In this document: in pieces, positions 10,196-19,231 of the stretch
Layout: the number at the start of each line of letters is the position of its first letter
Position numbering within the stretch: position 1 is the first letter of the stretch
Source: Pseudomonas viridiflava
Lineage (GTDB): Bacteria > Pseudomonadota > Gammaproteobacteria > Pseudomonadales > Pseudomonadaceae
Assembly (NCBI RefSeq): GCF_900582195.1
Contig: NZ_UTHA01000029.1
Location: forward strand, 100,942-164,941
Direction of reading: 5' to 3'
DNA length: 64,000 bases
Made by a program: the position numbers and the translations under genes
The notes under the pieces: model-generated
Databases searched by the model: none
Told to the model about the DNA's origin: nothing
What the model saw: the letters and a program-made list of their open reading frames with translations, nothing else

Positions 10196-10260
10196 TTCGC
10201 GAGCAAGCTCGCTCCCACAGGGAAATGCATTCCAAATGTGGGAGCGAGCTTGCTCGCGAA
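10196..10260. repeat. REP inverted pair (REPIN)
   Basis: Two 24-base REP units with core GTGGGAGCGAGCNTGCTCGC face each other across 17 bases. It lies between the LLM monooxygenase stop and metQ, where it could act as a transcript-stabilising or attenuating hairpin. Confidence 0.9.
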
Positions 10261-10264
10261 GCTT

Positions 10265-11623
10265 TTAATGCCGGTACGAAGAGCCGGTGTGTTGCTCAGG
10301 TAGCTGCGCCTCACCGTGAAACAGCTTCTCGCGCAAGCTGCCGCTGTCATACGCGGTCTTGTACGACCCACGCCGCTGCAGCTCCGGAATCACCAGCTCA
10401 ATGAAATCGACGTAGCTTTCCGGCGTGACAATTCGCGTCAGGTTGAACCCGTCGAGGCCGGTCTCAGCGATCCACGATTCCAGCTCATCCGCGACTTGCT
10501 CAGGCGAACCGACCACGGTGATGTAGCGGCCACCGAGGGCGTGCTGGTCGAGTAATTTGCGCCGGGTCCAGTCGTTGTTCTGCAGGTTTTTCGTCGCCGA
10601 CTGAATCGCGTTGCTCTTCACGTACTGGATCGGTTCGTCGATCTCGTACTGGGAAAAATCGATGCCGGTCGACGCGGAAAAATGCGCGACGCCGGCTTCG
10701 GCGCTGGCGTAGCTCAGATACTCGGCGTGCTTGGCCCACGCGGCTTCCTCAGTCGCGCCGACAATCACGTTGAGGCCCATGAACACCTTGATATCCTCAG
10801 GGTTACGCCCGGCTTCCACGGCACTGGCGCGGACCTTGTCCACCTGAACCCTGGTCGACGGTTTGTTCTGGCCGCTGATGAATACGCACTCGGCGTGACG
10901 ACCGGCGAAGAGCAAACCGCGATCGGAGCTGCCGGCCTGAAACAGCACTGGCGTGCGCTGCGGTGACGGCTCACAGAGGTGATAACCCTCGACCTGATAG
11001 AACTCGCCTTTGTGTTCGACCTTGTGCACTTTTGCCGGGTTGGCGTAGATGCGCTGCTCGCGATCGTTGAGCACCGCACCGTTTTCCCAACTGCCTTCCC
11101 AGAGCTTGTAGAGCACTTCCAGATATTCGTCGGCCTGATCGTAACGACGGTCATGCTCGACCTGTTCGCTGAGTCCCATGGCTTTCGCAGCGCTGTCGAG
11201 ATAACCGGTGACGATGTTCCAGCCCACCCGACCACGGCTCAAATGATCGAGCGTGGACATGCGCCGGGCGAACAAATATGGCGGCTCGTAAGTGAGGTTG
11301 GCCGTCAGGCCGAAGCCGAGGTTTTTGGTTACGGCGGCCATGGCTGAAACCAGCAGCAACGGATCGTTGACCGGCAACTGGATCGACTCTTTCAGTGTGA
11401 CGTCCACCGAGTTCTGATAGACGTCATACACACCGACAATGTCGGCAATGAACAAGCCGTCGAACAGCCCGCGCTCCAGCAATTGCGCCAGTTCCGTCCA
11501 GTATTCAATAGTGTTGTAGCGCGTCGAGGTGTCGCGTGGATGCGTCCACAGACCGTGGTTGATGTGGCCGATGCAGTTCATGTTGAACGCATTGAGCAGG
11601 ATCTTCTTTTTCGCCGCGCTCAT
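10265..11623 (-). CDS. LLM class flavin-dependent monooxygenase, NtaA/SnaA/DszA family
   Basis: 452-residue FMNH2-dependent monooxygenase with the bacterial-luciferase TIM-barrel fold. Features of the NtaA/DszA subgroup are visible: an N-terminal NAFNMNCIGHINHGLW strand, GLFDGLFIADIVG, the TYEPPYLFARRMSTLDHLSRGRVGWNIVTGY block (flavin phosphate region) and VLFQAGSSDRG. Such enzymes oxidise organosulfur or nitrogen compounds with FMNH2 from a separate reductase, which is not encoded here. The start overlaps the stop of the SfnB-like gene by one base (TGATG), so the two are coupled. The neighbours point to sulfur scavenging; the substrate is unknown. Confidence 0.88.
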   Translation of the reverse strand: MSAAKKKILLNAFNMNCIGHINHGLWTHPRDTSTRYNTIEYWTELAQLLERGLFDGLFIADIVGVYDVYQNSVDVTLKESIQLPVNDPLLLVSAMAAVTKNLGFGLTANLTYEPPYLFARRMSTLDHLSRGRVGWNIVTGYLDSAAKAMGLSEQVEHDRRYDQADEYLEVLYKLWEGSWENGAVLNDREQRIYANPAKVHKVEHKGEFYQVEGYHLCEPSPQRTPVLFQAGSSDRGLLFAGRHAECVFISGQNKPSTRVQVDKVRASAVEAGRNPEDIKVFMGLNVIVGATEEAAWAKHAEYLSYASAEAGVAHFSASTGIDFSQYEIDEPIQYVKSNAIQSATKNLQNNDWTRRKLLDQHALGGRYITVVGSPEQVADELESWIAETGLDGFNLTRIVTPESYVDFIELVIPELQRRGSYKTAYDSGSLREKLFHGEAQLPEQHTGSSYRH

Positions 11624-12816
11624 CAGATCGTCCCTCGCAACGGAGGGTTTTCATCGTTGAGGTAATAGTTGCCCACAGCGTGATATTTCCAGCGCACCGG
11701 GTCGTGCAGGGTATGCACGCGGGCGTTGCGCCAGTGGCGGTCGAGGCCGTGTTCGATCAGGGTCGCCTGACTGCCGGCCAGCTCGAACAGCGTGCTGCCA
11801 GCGGCGAGGGAAATTTCGGTGCTGATCGCCCGGGCTTCGGCAACGGCAATCGAAGCGGCAGCAACGGTTTGTGCGTTGGTCTCGGCTTGCGCGGCGTCGA
11901 GGAATTCGCCGGCCCGTTCGAGCAAGGCTTCAGTGGCGTGCAGGCGAATGCTCAGGTGGCCGAAGCTCTTCAGTGTGAGCGGATCTTCGGTGGCTTTGTC
12001 GTTGCCGGAATCGATCCACGGGCGCGTCTTGCTTCGCACAAAGTGCAGCGCATCTTCGTAAGCGGCGCGGGCGATGCCGGTGTCGATGGCGGCGTGAAGG
12101 ATCTGCGCCAACGGGCCGACCGTGGTTGGGCGTTCGAAAGCGCTTTGAAACGGCAGCACGTCGTCAGCCCCAACGTACACGTCTTCGAACACCACCGAAC
12201 CGCTGCCGGTGGTGCGCTGACCGAAGCCGCTCCAGTCGTCGATCACCGTCAGGCCTTTGCTGTCACGCGGCACGAAAGCCAGTTGCTGCACACCGTTTTC
12301 ATCCACCACAGAAGTCGGAATGCGCTGAGCGTAAATCGCACCGGTCGCATAGAACTTGCGGCCGTTGATGCGATAACCGTCGCCGTCGCGCTTGAGGCTG
12401 GTGACGCGGTCGTGGGCGGTTTTGGTGCCCAGTTCCGCCAAGGCATTGCCGAAGCGTTGGCCGGCCAGGACCTCGGCGTACAGCCGTTGTTTTTGCGCGT
12501 GGCTGCCGTTTACGCGGAGCACTTCCAGTGCGTAAAAATGGTTTTGCGGAATCTGCCCGAGCGAACCGTCAGCCTGAGCGATCAGGGCAATCACTTTGGC
12601 CAAAGTTATGTTGGACACGCCAGCGCCGCCGTATTCCTTCGGCACGCTGATGCCCCACAGACCCGAGCGGGAAAATACGTCGAGTTCCGGCAGTGGCAGA
12701 CGGCGTTCGCGGTCGCGCAGGGCGCTGTCGCGTTTGAAATCTTCGGCCAGGTCGCTGGCGACGATCAGGGCTTGCTCATCGCTGGTGATGACCGCGACGT
12801 GATGGGAAAAAGTCAT
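11623..12816 (-). CDS. sfnB: SfnB-family sulfur acquisition oxidoreductase (acyl-CoA dehydrogenase fold)
   Basis: 397 residues with the acyl-CoA dehydrogenase fold used by DszC/SfnB flavin monooxygenases. It has an N-terminal helical domain, a middle flavin-binding beta domain (KFYATGAIYAQ, WSGFGQRTTGSGS) and a C-terminal helical domain ending in the DRHWRNARVHTLHDPVRWKYHAVG block typical of this subgroup. The start is placed at the second ATG (12816), since GGAGA in the first candidate start serves as its ribosome site. It overlaps the LLM gene by one base and follows a paralogue by 38 bases. The role is oxidation of an organosulfur compound under sulfur limitation; assignment to this family is firm, the substrate is not. 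Confidence 0.85.
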   Translation of the reverse strand: MTFSHHVAVITSDEQALIVASDLAEDFKRDSALRDRERRLPLPELDVFSRSGLWGISVPKEYGGAGVSNITLAKVIALIAQADGSLGQIPQNHFYALEVLRVNGSHAQKQRLYAEVLAGQRFGNALAELGTKTAHDRVTSLKRDGDGYRINGRKFYATGAIYAQRIPTSVVDENGVQQLAFVPRDSKGLTVIDDWSGFGQRTTGSGSVVFEDVYVGADDVLPFQSAFERPTTVGPLAQILHAAIDTGIARAAYEDALHFVRSKTRPWIDSGNDKATEDPLTLKSFGHLSIRLHATEALLERAGEFLDAAQAETNAQTVAAASIAVAEARAISTEISLAAGSTLFELAGSQATLIEHGLDRHWRNARVHTLHDPVRWKYHAVGNYYLNDENPPLRGTI

Positions 12817-12854
12817 AGGTTTCTCCATTGCACTCGAGAAAGTGTGCGGTCGTC

Positions 12855-14096
12855 TCAGATCCAGGAATGGCGAGCCGGTAAAGTGCCGTTGAGGCGATAG
12901 GCGCCCACTGCGTGATACTTCCAGCGCACCGGGTCGTGCAGCGTGTGCACGCGGGCGTTGCGCCAGTGACGGTCGAGGTTGAATTCGGCGAGGGTCGCGC
13001 GGCTGCCGGCCAGTTCGAACAGCTTTTCGCTGGCGAGCAGTGAGATTTCGGTGGTCAACACTTTCGCTTCGGCCACAGCAATCGAGGCGCGGGCGACAGA
13101 GTCGGCAGTGAACGGCGCGGCGTGCACTTGATCCAGGACTTTGCCAGCCTTGCGCAACAGCGCTTCGGCGGCGTGCAGTTCGATTTTCAGTTTGCCGATG
13201 TCAGCGATCACATAGAGGTCATCACTGGCGCGCTCAACCTTGGCGTCGATCCACGGCCGTGCGCGGGTCTTGACGAACTCAATGGCGTCGTCGATAGCGC
13301 CGCGGGCAATTCCGGCGTCGATGGCGGCTTGAATCAGCTGCGACACCGCGCCTTGGGTGTTCGGGGTTTCGTTTATCTTCCAGTTGTCGACGACCAGGCT
13401 CGACTCGACGCGCACGTTGTTCAGCACAATCGTGCCGCTGGCAGTGGTGCGCTGACCGAAGCCTGACCAGTCATCTACGATGCGCAGGCCCGGCGTGCCG
13501 CGACGAACGAAGGCCAGCACTTGTTTGCCGTCATCGTTGAGGGCTTTCACTGCCACCCAGTGCGCAAACAGCGCACCGGTGGAGTAAAACTTCTGGCCGT
13601 TGATCACGTAATCGTCGCCGTCGGCGGTGATCCGCGCTTTCAGTTCCAGGGTGTTTTTGGTGCCGCGTTCCGGGCCGGCATTGCCGATGCGCCAGCCTTC
13701 CAGAACGCTCTGGAACAGCTGTTTTTTCTGCTCCTCGGTGGCGCTGCCGAGCACCAGGTTGATGATGCCGAACTGGTTCTGCGGGATCTGCCCCAGCGCC
13801 GGGTCGGCGGCGGAAATGATCGCGAACACCTCGGCCAGAGTGACAAAGGAAACCTGCGGGCCACCGTATTCGCGCGGGATGGCGATGCTGCCTAATCCAC
13901 TGCGGGTGAACTGCTCGATTTCCGACCATGGCAGCTTGCGCTGACGGTCGCGTCTGGCGGCCTGCACGCGGGCGACTTGCGCCAGTTCATGGGCAGCCTT
14001 GATGGCTTGGGCGTCGTTGCGCAAGACCTGCGCCGGCAACAACAACGGGGCGATGTCCAGATCCGACTGGACGTTTGCGTCTGCCAGACTGGACAT
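12855..14096 (-). CDS. sfnB: Second SfnB-family sulfur acquisition oxidoreductase
   Basis: 413-residue paralogue of the preceding gene product, sharing the same block order (KFYSTGALFAHW, WSGFGQRTTASGT) and an almost identical C-terminal DRHWRNARVHTLHDPVRWKYHAVG block. It is the first gene of the minus-strand unit sfnB-sfnB-LLM-metQNI. The ATG at 14096 has AAGGAG in good position. Tandem copies suggest duplication followed by division of labour, for example different chain-length sulfides or sulfones, but that is inference. An AT-rich element lies about 160 bases upstream. Confidence 0.85.
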   Translation of the reverse strand: MSSLADANVQSDLDIAPLLLPAQVLRNDAQAIKAAHELAQVARVQAARRDRQRKLPWSEIEQFTRSGLGSIAIPREYGGPQVSFVTLAEVFAIISAADPALGQIPQNQFGIINLVLGSATEEQKKQLFQSVLEGWRIGNAGPERGTKNTLELKARITADGDDYVINGQKFYSTGALFAHWVAVKALNDDGKQVLAFVRRGTPGLRIVDDWSGFGQRTTASGTIVLNNVRVESSLVVDNWKINETPNTQGAVSQLIQAAIDAGIARGAIDDAIEFVKTRARPWIDAKVERASDDLYVIADIGKLKIELHAAEALLRKAGKVLDQVHAAPFTADSVARASIAVAEAKVLTTEISLLASEKLFELAGSRATLAEFNLDRHWRNARVHTLHDPVRWKYHAVGAYRLNGTLPARHSWI

Positions 14097-14251
14097 CAGT
14101 GCCGCTCCTTGGCTGCACGCAATGCCCTGGCGATCTGCACTGGGGTGATTGTGTTCCGGACCATACTACCTACCTCACATCTCATGAAAAACGCCGCAAA
14201 GTGCGGCGAACGAAAGAATGTCCGGTGGTCCGGTTCATATACCCTAAGCGT

Positions 14252-14284
14252 GTATAAATATTAAATAAACTAACTTTTAGGAAT
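14252..14284 (-). promoter_or_regulatory. AT-rich upstream element of the sfnB-metQNI unit
   Basis: Read on the minus strand the element starts ATTCCTAAAAGTTAGTTTAT and continues AT-rich. A closely similar core (TAAAAAGTTA-TTTATT) lies upstream of tauA and a looser one upstream of tcyJ. This fits a shared site for a sulfur-limitation activator such as CysB, but no binding evidence exists here. Confidence 0.4.
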
Positions 14285-14362
14285 ATGCATAGAAGGGGCG
14301 ATGGTCGGTCTGGTCAGGAATTTCGAGTGAGGGGGCTCAACCCCCGTCACCACCAAAGCGCA

Positions 14363-15127
14363 TCAGGCCTTGCGCGATTCGGCCGCCTTGAGTTCCTGCC
14401 GCAGAGGGACTTTCAGATAAGGGTTTACACAGCCGATTTTCAAGGTGCGTGGCGGCGCCCAGCGTGAGTTGTTACCGACCCGGTCAAGGATGCAATACGT
14501 CACGTCCAGGCGCAGATCCTCGCCAGCTTCGACAATCACCGACGGCGGGACCCAGACCTGAATCGGCAAGCCGATATCCGCGGCGGTGACCGGCGCCAGA
14601 TCCATGCGCACATCACCCCAGCGCAAAGTGATGGCGTCGTCCTCGGCCATGTTCAGGTACGGCTCGATGGTCAGCGGCACGCCGCGTTTGATCTGGTTCG
14701 GATTCACGCCCTGGCGGCGAATGGTGTCGGGGATGGTCACGGGGGCCAGTTGCTGGTTTTCATCGGCGCTCAGCGTCGAGGGTTGCCCACCGGGGCAGTC
14801 CAGTTTGACCTGCACGCGGGTCGCTGCCGACAGCGCCGGCCCCTGACCGACCTGCATCACCCGGTAGTGAATGCGCGCGGTGCCGCTGGCAATGAAACTC
14901 TCCGGCACCCGCAGGCGGACCGCTGTGCCGACGTCATCGGCCGTCAGCACCCTGGAGGCGACATAGCATTTGTTCCAGAACAGCTCGATCAGGTCTCCGC
15001 TGTCCATATCGGGGTAGGGCGGGACCTCGACCAGAAAATGTGCGGCGGCGCTCAGATTGATGCCGGTTTTTTGTGCAGGCGCCAGGATCGGCGCTGCCAG
15101 TTCGGGGGTATGCGAAGTGCGGGTCAT
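14363..15127 (-). CDS. Hypothetical protein with two tandem Ig-like repeats
   Basis: 254-residue protein without a signal peptide. It divides into two similar units of about 110 residues. Each has a D-x-I-x-L-x-W strand (GDLIELFWNKCYV and DAITLRWGDVRMD), a V-T-A-x-D-I/V-G turn, a V-P-x-S/x-V/F-I strand, and a Y-x-V/I-x-D/Q-x-V/G-x-N/G closing strand. This pattern recurs in large Pseudomonas surface or adhesin-like proteins built from such beta-sandwich modules; here only two modules stand alone. It is not obviously tied to the sulfur genes on both sides. The function is unknown. The start is ATG at 15127 behind a GGAG-like site. Confidence 0.6.
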   Translation of the reverse strand: MTRTSHTPELAAPILAPAQKTGINLSAAAHFLVEVPPYPDMDSGDLIELFWNKCYVASRVLTADDVGTAVRLRVPESFIASGTARIHYRVMQVGQGPALSAATRVQVKLDCPGGQPSTLSADENQQLAPVTIPDTIRRQGVNPNQIKRGVPLTIEPYLNMAEDDAITLRWGDVRMDLAPVTAADIGLPIQVWVPPSVIVEAGEDLRLDVTYCILDRVGNNSRWAPPRTLKIGCVNPYLKVPLRQELKAAESRKA

Positions 15128-15599
15128 CGATTTCTCTCCTTGAAGCCTTGCAGCGAAGTCCGTTTCTGGAAGAACAAAAGGCGTGAATAAACTGGCAATA
15201 AAGGTTTGAACTTTTATTCAAGTTGAATACGGGTTGATTGAACTAAGTGGTGCCAGTTGTCGACTAGATAAGAGTGTGTAGGATGGGGTGTCAATAGACG
15301 ATATTAGTTAATCCGTGAATTACGAATTAATCAGAAGTTTCCTACGCGGCTGTGGTCATGTGCCTAGGTGTTCAGGCGAAATGAGCCACGGAACTCAGGG
15401 CTTTTTGGCGATTTTTGCGCAAGTTTATTCGAGCGCTGTCATGTCGGGTAAAAGCGGGGTCGAGGCGGGCACTATCTGTTGCAGAACATATATATGTACC
15501 GCTTCGGATATGTTTGTCTGGGCAGGGTGCTGGATGAGGCGGGGTTTTAACAGAGGTAACTTCCATCCGTGGAAGTTGCCGGTATCGCCGTGAAAGTTC
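15128..15599. other. Long intergenic region with hairpin and AT palindrome
   Basis: 472 bases with no convincing gene. It holds an AT-rich stretch (15180-15240) that probably contains the promoter of the Ig-like gene, and a palindrome ACATATATATGT near 15487 followed by ACCGC, resembling one upstream of the HEMLH gene. A near-perfect hairpin (15555-15580, arms AACTTCCA/TGGAAGTT) lies just past the tcyN stop and may end that transcript, although no T run follows. Confidence 0.4.
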
Positions 15600-16349
15600 T
15601 CAGGCGTGATTCAGGAACTTGCTGAGAAACTGTTGAGTGCGTTGTTCTTTCGGGTTGGCAAACAATGCTTTGGCTTCACCTTGCTCGACGATCACGCCTT
15701 TGTCGAAAAACACCACACGGTTGGCCACGTCGCGAGCGAAACCCATTTCGTGAGTAACGATGACCATGGTGCGTTTTTCTTCGGCGAGACCACGAATGGT
15801 CGCCAGCACTTCGCCGACCAGTTCCGGGTCGAGAGCCGATGTCGGCTCGTCGAACAGGATCACTTCCGGCTCCATCGCCAGCGCCCGGGCAATCGCCACG
15901 CGCTGTTGCTGACCACCAGAGAGACGACGCGGATAAGCGTCTTCCTTTCCGGCGAGTCCGACCTTGGCCAGCAATTTCTTGCCCAGGGCTACCGCCTCTT
16001 CGCGCGGCATCTTCTTGACCACGATCGGGCCTTCGATGACGTTCTCCAATGCGGTGCGATGGGGGAACAGATTGAAGTTCTGGAACACGAAACCCACGTG
16101 CTGGCGCAGGTTGCGCACCAGGCTTTGCTGCTGGTTCAGCGGGCGGCTGGTATCGATTTCGATATCGCCGACCTTGATCCGGCCGCTGGTGGGTTGTTCA
16201 AGGAAATTCAGGCAACGCAGGAACGTTGTTTTCCCCGAGCCGCTGGGGCCGATGATCGCAACCACCTCGCCTTCCTTGACCTCAAGGTCGATGCCGTTGA
16301 GCACGACTTGACCCTTGAATTGCTTGGTCAGTTTTTCCACGACAATCAT
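15600..16349 (-). CDS. tcyN: Cystine-type amino-acid ABC transporter ATP-binding protein
   Basis: 249-residue ATPase of the polar amino-acid importer class. Walker A is GPSGSGKTT, the Q-loop region FQNFNLFPH, the signature LSGGQQQR, Walker [14 protein letters not shown] and the switch [12 protein letters not shown], the last characteristic of GlnQ/TcyN-type proteins. It is the last gene of tcyJLN, four bases after the permease. Cystine as substrate is inferred from the gene set and the adjacent D-cysteine desulfhydrase. Confidence 0.9.
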   Translation of the reverse strand: MIVVEKLTKQFKGQVVLNGIDLEVKEGEVVAIIGPSGSGKTTFLRCLNFLEQPTSGRIKVGDIEIDTSRPLNQQQSLVRNLRQHVGFVFQNFNLFPHRTALENVIEGPIVVKKMPREEAVALGKKLLAKVGLAGKEDAYPRRLSGGQQQRVAIARALAMEPEVILFDEPTSALDPELVGEVLATIRGLAEEKRTMVIVTHEMGFARDVANRVVFFDKGVIVEQGEAKALFANPKEQRTQQFLSKFLNHA

Positions 16350-16353
16350 CGGG

Positions 16354-17019
16354 TCAGGACTCCTGGTCGTGCCGATTGACCCGCTCTTCCAACTTGTTCT
16401 GGAAGTGCGAAAGCACTGTGGCCAGAATCCAGTAGATCAGCGCGGCGGCAAGATACATGGTGAAGACTTCGAAAGTCCGGGCGGTAATCAACTGTGCCTG
16501 ACGGAATAGCTCCGGCACCTGAATGGTGGCGGCCAGTGCCGTGTCCTTGACCAGCGAAATGAAGCTGTTGCCCAGCGGCGGCAGCGCCGTGCGCATCGCT
16601 TGCGGCAGGATGGCCCGGCGCAGGGTTTGCGCGCGGGTCATGCCAATGCTCGCAGCGGCTTCCCACTGGCCACGCTCGATCGAACCGATCGCGGCGCGGA
16701 GGATTTCACAGGCGTACGCGGCCATGTTCAGCGAGAAGCCGATCAGTGCCGCTGGCAGCGGATCCAGTTCGAGACCCAACTGCGGCAAGCCGTAATAGAT
16801 CACGAACAGTTGCACCAGCAACGGCGTGCCGCGAAAGAACGACACGTAGATGCGCGCCAGCCAGCTCACTGATTTGAAACGCGACAGGCGCATCAACGCC
16901 AGACCGAAGCCCAGCAGCAAACCGAAGAACATACCGCCGAGGCTAAGGACTACCGTGTAATACGCGCCCTTGAGCAGAAAGGGCGCGGAGTCCAGTGCGA
17001 GTTGAAAAGCTTCTTCCAT
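16354..17019 (-). CDS. tcyL: Cystine-type amino-acid ABC transporter permease
   Basis: 221-residue HisM/YecS-type permease with an N-terminal [25 protein letters not shown] segment and about five membrane helices. The EAA loop is [29 protein letters not shown]. Also present is the family motif [22 protein letters not shown], which lies before the coupling loop. The ATG overlaps the stop of tcyJ by one base (TAATG). A single permease gene implies a homodimeric channel, as in the E. coli cystine system. Confidence 0.9.
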   Translation of the reverse strand: MEEAFQLALDSAPFLLKGAYYTVVLSLGGMFFGLLLGFGLALMRLSRFKSVSWLARIYVSFFRGTPLLVQLFVIYYGLPQLGLELDPLPAALIGFSLNMAAYACEILRAAIGSIERGQWEAAASIGMTRAQTLRRAILPQAMRTALPPLGNSFISLVKDTALAATIQVPELFRQAQLITARTFEVFTMYLAAALIYWILATVLSHFQNKLEERVNRHDQES

Positions 17020-17819
17020 TATTGAGTGACGTCAGCGTTGAAGTACTTCTCGGACAGCTTCTTCAGCGTGCCGTCGGCGCGCAGTTCGTCGAGAGCTTTG
17101 TTCACGGCCGCCAGCAGTTCAGGTTCGCCTTTGCGCAAGGCAATACCGGATTCCTGACGCGAGAAGGCTTCACCGGCAGCGACGGTTTTCGGCGCTTTCT
17201 TGGCGTATTCCAGAGCGGCCAGACGGTCAATCAGGATGGCGTCGGTGCGGCCGTTGTTCAGGTCGGCGAACTTGGTTGGATCATCGTCGTAAGTACGGAC
17301 GTCGGCGCCCGGGACGTTGGCGCGGACCCATTGTTCATAGTTGGTGCCCAGGCCGACACCGACTTTTTTGCCGGACAGGTCGGCGGCGGTCTTGATGTTC
17401 AGCGCGGCTTCTTTGCTCTTCAGCACCAGCGCCTGAATCCCGGAAACGGTGTACGGCTCGGAGAAGTCATACTTCTTCTTGCGCTCTTCGGAGATGGTCA
17501 CCTGGTTGATCACGACGTCGAGGCGCTTGGATTCCAGCGCAGCGAGGATGCCGTCCCACTTGGTCGGCTGAACCTTGGCTTTGACACCAAGCTTTTGCGC
17601 CAGCGCCTCGGAGAGTTCGACTTCAAAACCGGACAGTTTGCCGTCGGCATCGACGAAGCTGAACGGTGGGTAAGTGCCTTCCAGGCCGACGTTGATAACG
17701 CCTTTGTCCTTGATCTGTTGCAGCTGCTCACCGGCCACTGCCTGGCCGATCAGACCGGCGCTCAGCGCCAGGCCCAGCGAACCCACCAGCAGGTTGCGAC
17801 GTAGTGCGGAAAAATTCAT
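17019..17819 (-). CDS. tcyJ: Cystine-binding periplasmic protein
   Basis: 266-residue family 3 solute-binding protein, start chosen at MNFSALRR (17819) behind AGGGG and directly before a signal peptide with core LLVGSLGLALSAGLIGQAVAG. The ligand pocket motifs are GTYPPFSFVDADGKLSGFEVEL (residues ~45-66) and WDGILAALESKRLDVVINQVTIS, which match FliY/TcyJ cystine binders more closely than Arg/His or Gln binders. It should deliver cystine to TcyL/TcyN. The open frame extends 25 codons further upstream, but that part lacks coding character. Confidence 0.88.
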   Translation of the reverse strand: MNFSALRRNLLVGSLGLALSAGLIGQAVAGEQLQQIKDKGVINVGLEGTYPPFSFVDADGKLSGFEVELSEALAQKLGVKAKVQPTKWDGILAALESKRLDVVINQVTISEERKKKYDFSEPYTVSGIQALVLKSKEAALNIKTAADLSGKKVGVGLGTNYEQWVRANVPGADVRTYDDDPTKFADLNNGRTDAILIDRLAALEYAKKAPKTVAAGEAFSRQESGIALRKGEPELLAAVNKALDELRADGTLKKLSEKYFNADVTQ

Positions 17820-17972
17820 GACAAGCCCCTGTGTTTTCTTATGGAAGACGCTTAAGGAAAGTTGGCGAATGGGTGATTCGTGCGCCTGCGTCATCGTGCC
17901 CTAAAGCAGCTTATGCGTCTTGCGCGAAATTCGCCTGCGGCGAGACTATAAGATGTCTGCTTTAGACTTGAA

Positions 17973-17998
17973 AATACTTAATATTTAACTTGTTAGAT
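17973..17998 (-). promoter_or_regulatory. AT-rich element upstream of tcyJ
   Basis: On the minus strand the element reads ATCTAACAAGTTAAATATTA and onward AT-rich, about 155-180 bases before tcyJ. It shares the AAGTTA core with the elements before tauA and sfnB. Confidence 0.35.
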
Positions 17999-18015
17999 CC
18001 TATTGGACTATGAGG

Positions 18016-18044
18016 ATCGTCCCCACGCAGGGCGTGGGAACGAT
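18016..18044. repeat. Short copy of the GTTCCCACGC inverted repeat, just past dcyD
   Basis: Thirteen-base arms (ATCGTCCCCACGC / GCGTGGGAACGAT) with one mismatch fold over a three-base loop a few bases after the dcyD stop. It belongs to the repeat family also seen at 29802 and 33603. It may act as a transcript-end hairpin, but lacks a T run. Confidence 0.6.
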
Positions 18045-18048
18045 TTCC

Positions 18049-19041
18049 CTAGAGGAAATCCTTATAGGCAAACAACGCTGGCGCCCCACCGGTATGCAGG
18101 AAGATGATCGGGCCTTCATTGAAGCGCTGACGGCCAATGCCGTCGAGCAAACCAGCCATCGCCTTGCCGGTGTACACCGGATCGAGCAACACCGCTTCCT
18201 GACTCGCCAGCAACTTCACCGCCGCCAGCGTCCCGGCATTCGGCTCGCCATAACGCGGGCCAAAATATTCGTCCCACAACTCGACCTTGAAACTGGCCGG
18301 CAGTTCGACACCGAGCAGCTGCGCCGTGCGTTCGGCCAGTCCCTGAACCTTCGGTCGCTGATCTTCTTCGCTGCGCGAAACCGTCACGCCGATCACTGGC
18401 AATTGCGGCAACACTTCGCTCAACGCCAATGCCAGACCGCTGTGCGTCCCGGCACTGCCCGACGCCAGAACCACTGCGGCGAACTCTAGTCCGGTGTCCT
18501 TGATCTGCTCGGCCAGTTCCAGACCGGCACGCACATAACCCAGGGCACCGAGCGCATTGGAGCCACCGATCGGCACCCGATAAGGCTTCTTGCCGTTGCT
18601 TTGCAAGCGCACGGCGAGGGCGGCCAGTTGTTCGTCGGCGTTGTCGAGGTTGTCGACCAACTCGACCTTGGTGTCAAAAAGATCCAGCAGCAGGCGGTTG
18701 CCGTTGCCGGTGTAATTGCTGTCGTCGGTGCCCAATGGATTTTCCAGCAGCGCCACGCAACCCAGGCCCAATCTGGCGGCCAGGGCGGCGGTCTGGCGAA
18801 CGTGGTTCGACTGCAGCGCACCGGCGGTGATCAGCGTGTCGGCGCCTTGTGCGAGGGCGTCGGCGGCGAGGTATTCGAGCTTGCGCAGCTTGTTGCCGCC
18901 CATGGCCAGCGGCGTCAGGTCATCGCGCTTGATGTACACCTCGCGGCCGAGCCAGGTGGACAGACGTTCGAGTTTTTCCAGTGGCGTCGGCTGGCCGAGC
19001 AGGTCGAGACGGTTAAAGCGGTCCAGCTGTTGTTTGATCAT
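18049..19041 (-). CDS. dcyD: D-cysteine desulfhydrase
   Basis: 330-residue PLP enzyme of the ACC deaminase/D-cysteine desulfhydrase family, converting D-cysteine to pyruvate, ammonia and H2S in the cytoplasm. The PLP lysine lies in [11 protein letters not shown], followed by [15 protein letters not shown], and the phosphate-binding [14 protein letters not shown] loop is clear. The start is the ATG at 19041 (MIKQQLDRF); the upstream open frame crosses the divergent promoter with epsC and is discarded. Linkage to the cystine importer is the same as in enterobacteria (fliY-dcyD). It ends in a hairpin repeat. Confidence 0.9.
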   Translation of the reverse strand: MIKQQLDRFNRLDLLGQPTPLEKLERLSTWLGREVYIKRDDLTPLAMGGNKLRKLEYLAADALAQGADTLITAGALQSNHVRQTAALAARLGLGCVALLENPLGTDDSNYTGNGNRLLLDLFDTKVELVDNLDNADEQLAALAVRLQSNGKKPYRVPIGGSNALGALGYVRAGLELAEQIKDTGLEFAAVVLASGSAGTHSGLALALSEVLPQLPVIGVTVSRSEEDQRPKVQGLAERTAQLLGVELPASFKVELWDEYFGPRYGEPNAGTLAAVKLLASQEAVLLDPVYTGKAMAGLLDGIGRQRFNEGPIIFLHTGGAPALFAYKDFL

Positions 19042-19231
19042 GAGTCCGTACTGGCGGAGGAAGATGAAAGGACTATAGGCACGCGCTTTTGCTGGGGCAA
19101 CCGTGGATCGCTTATAGCCAAATGAACTGAGGCCAGCACTATCGGTTCTTAATTCGCTCTCGTGAGCATGCCGTAAAGTAGTCGCCGTTGACGCGGCCAG
19201 ACAGTCCGGCCGCCCGTGAGGAGTCTTTACC

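Noticed and set aside
15315..15593. 92-codon plus-strand frame in the 15.1-15.6 kb gap
   Set aside because: Cys/Trp-rich translation without ribosome site or family; overlaps the hairpin past tcyN.
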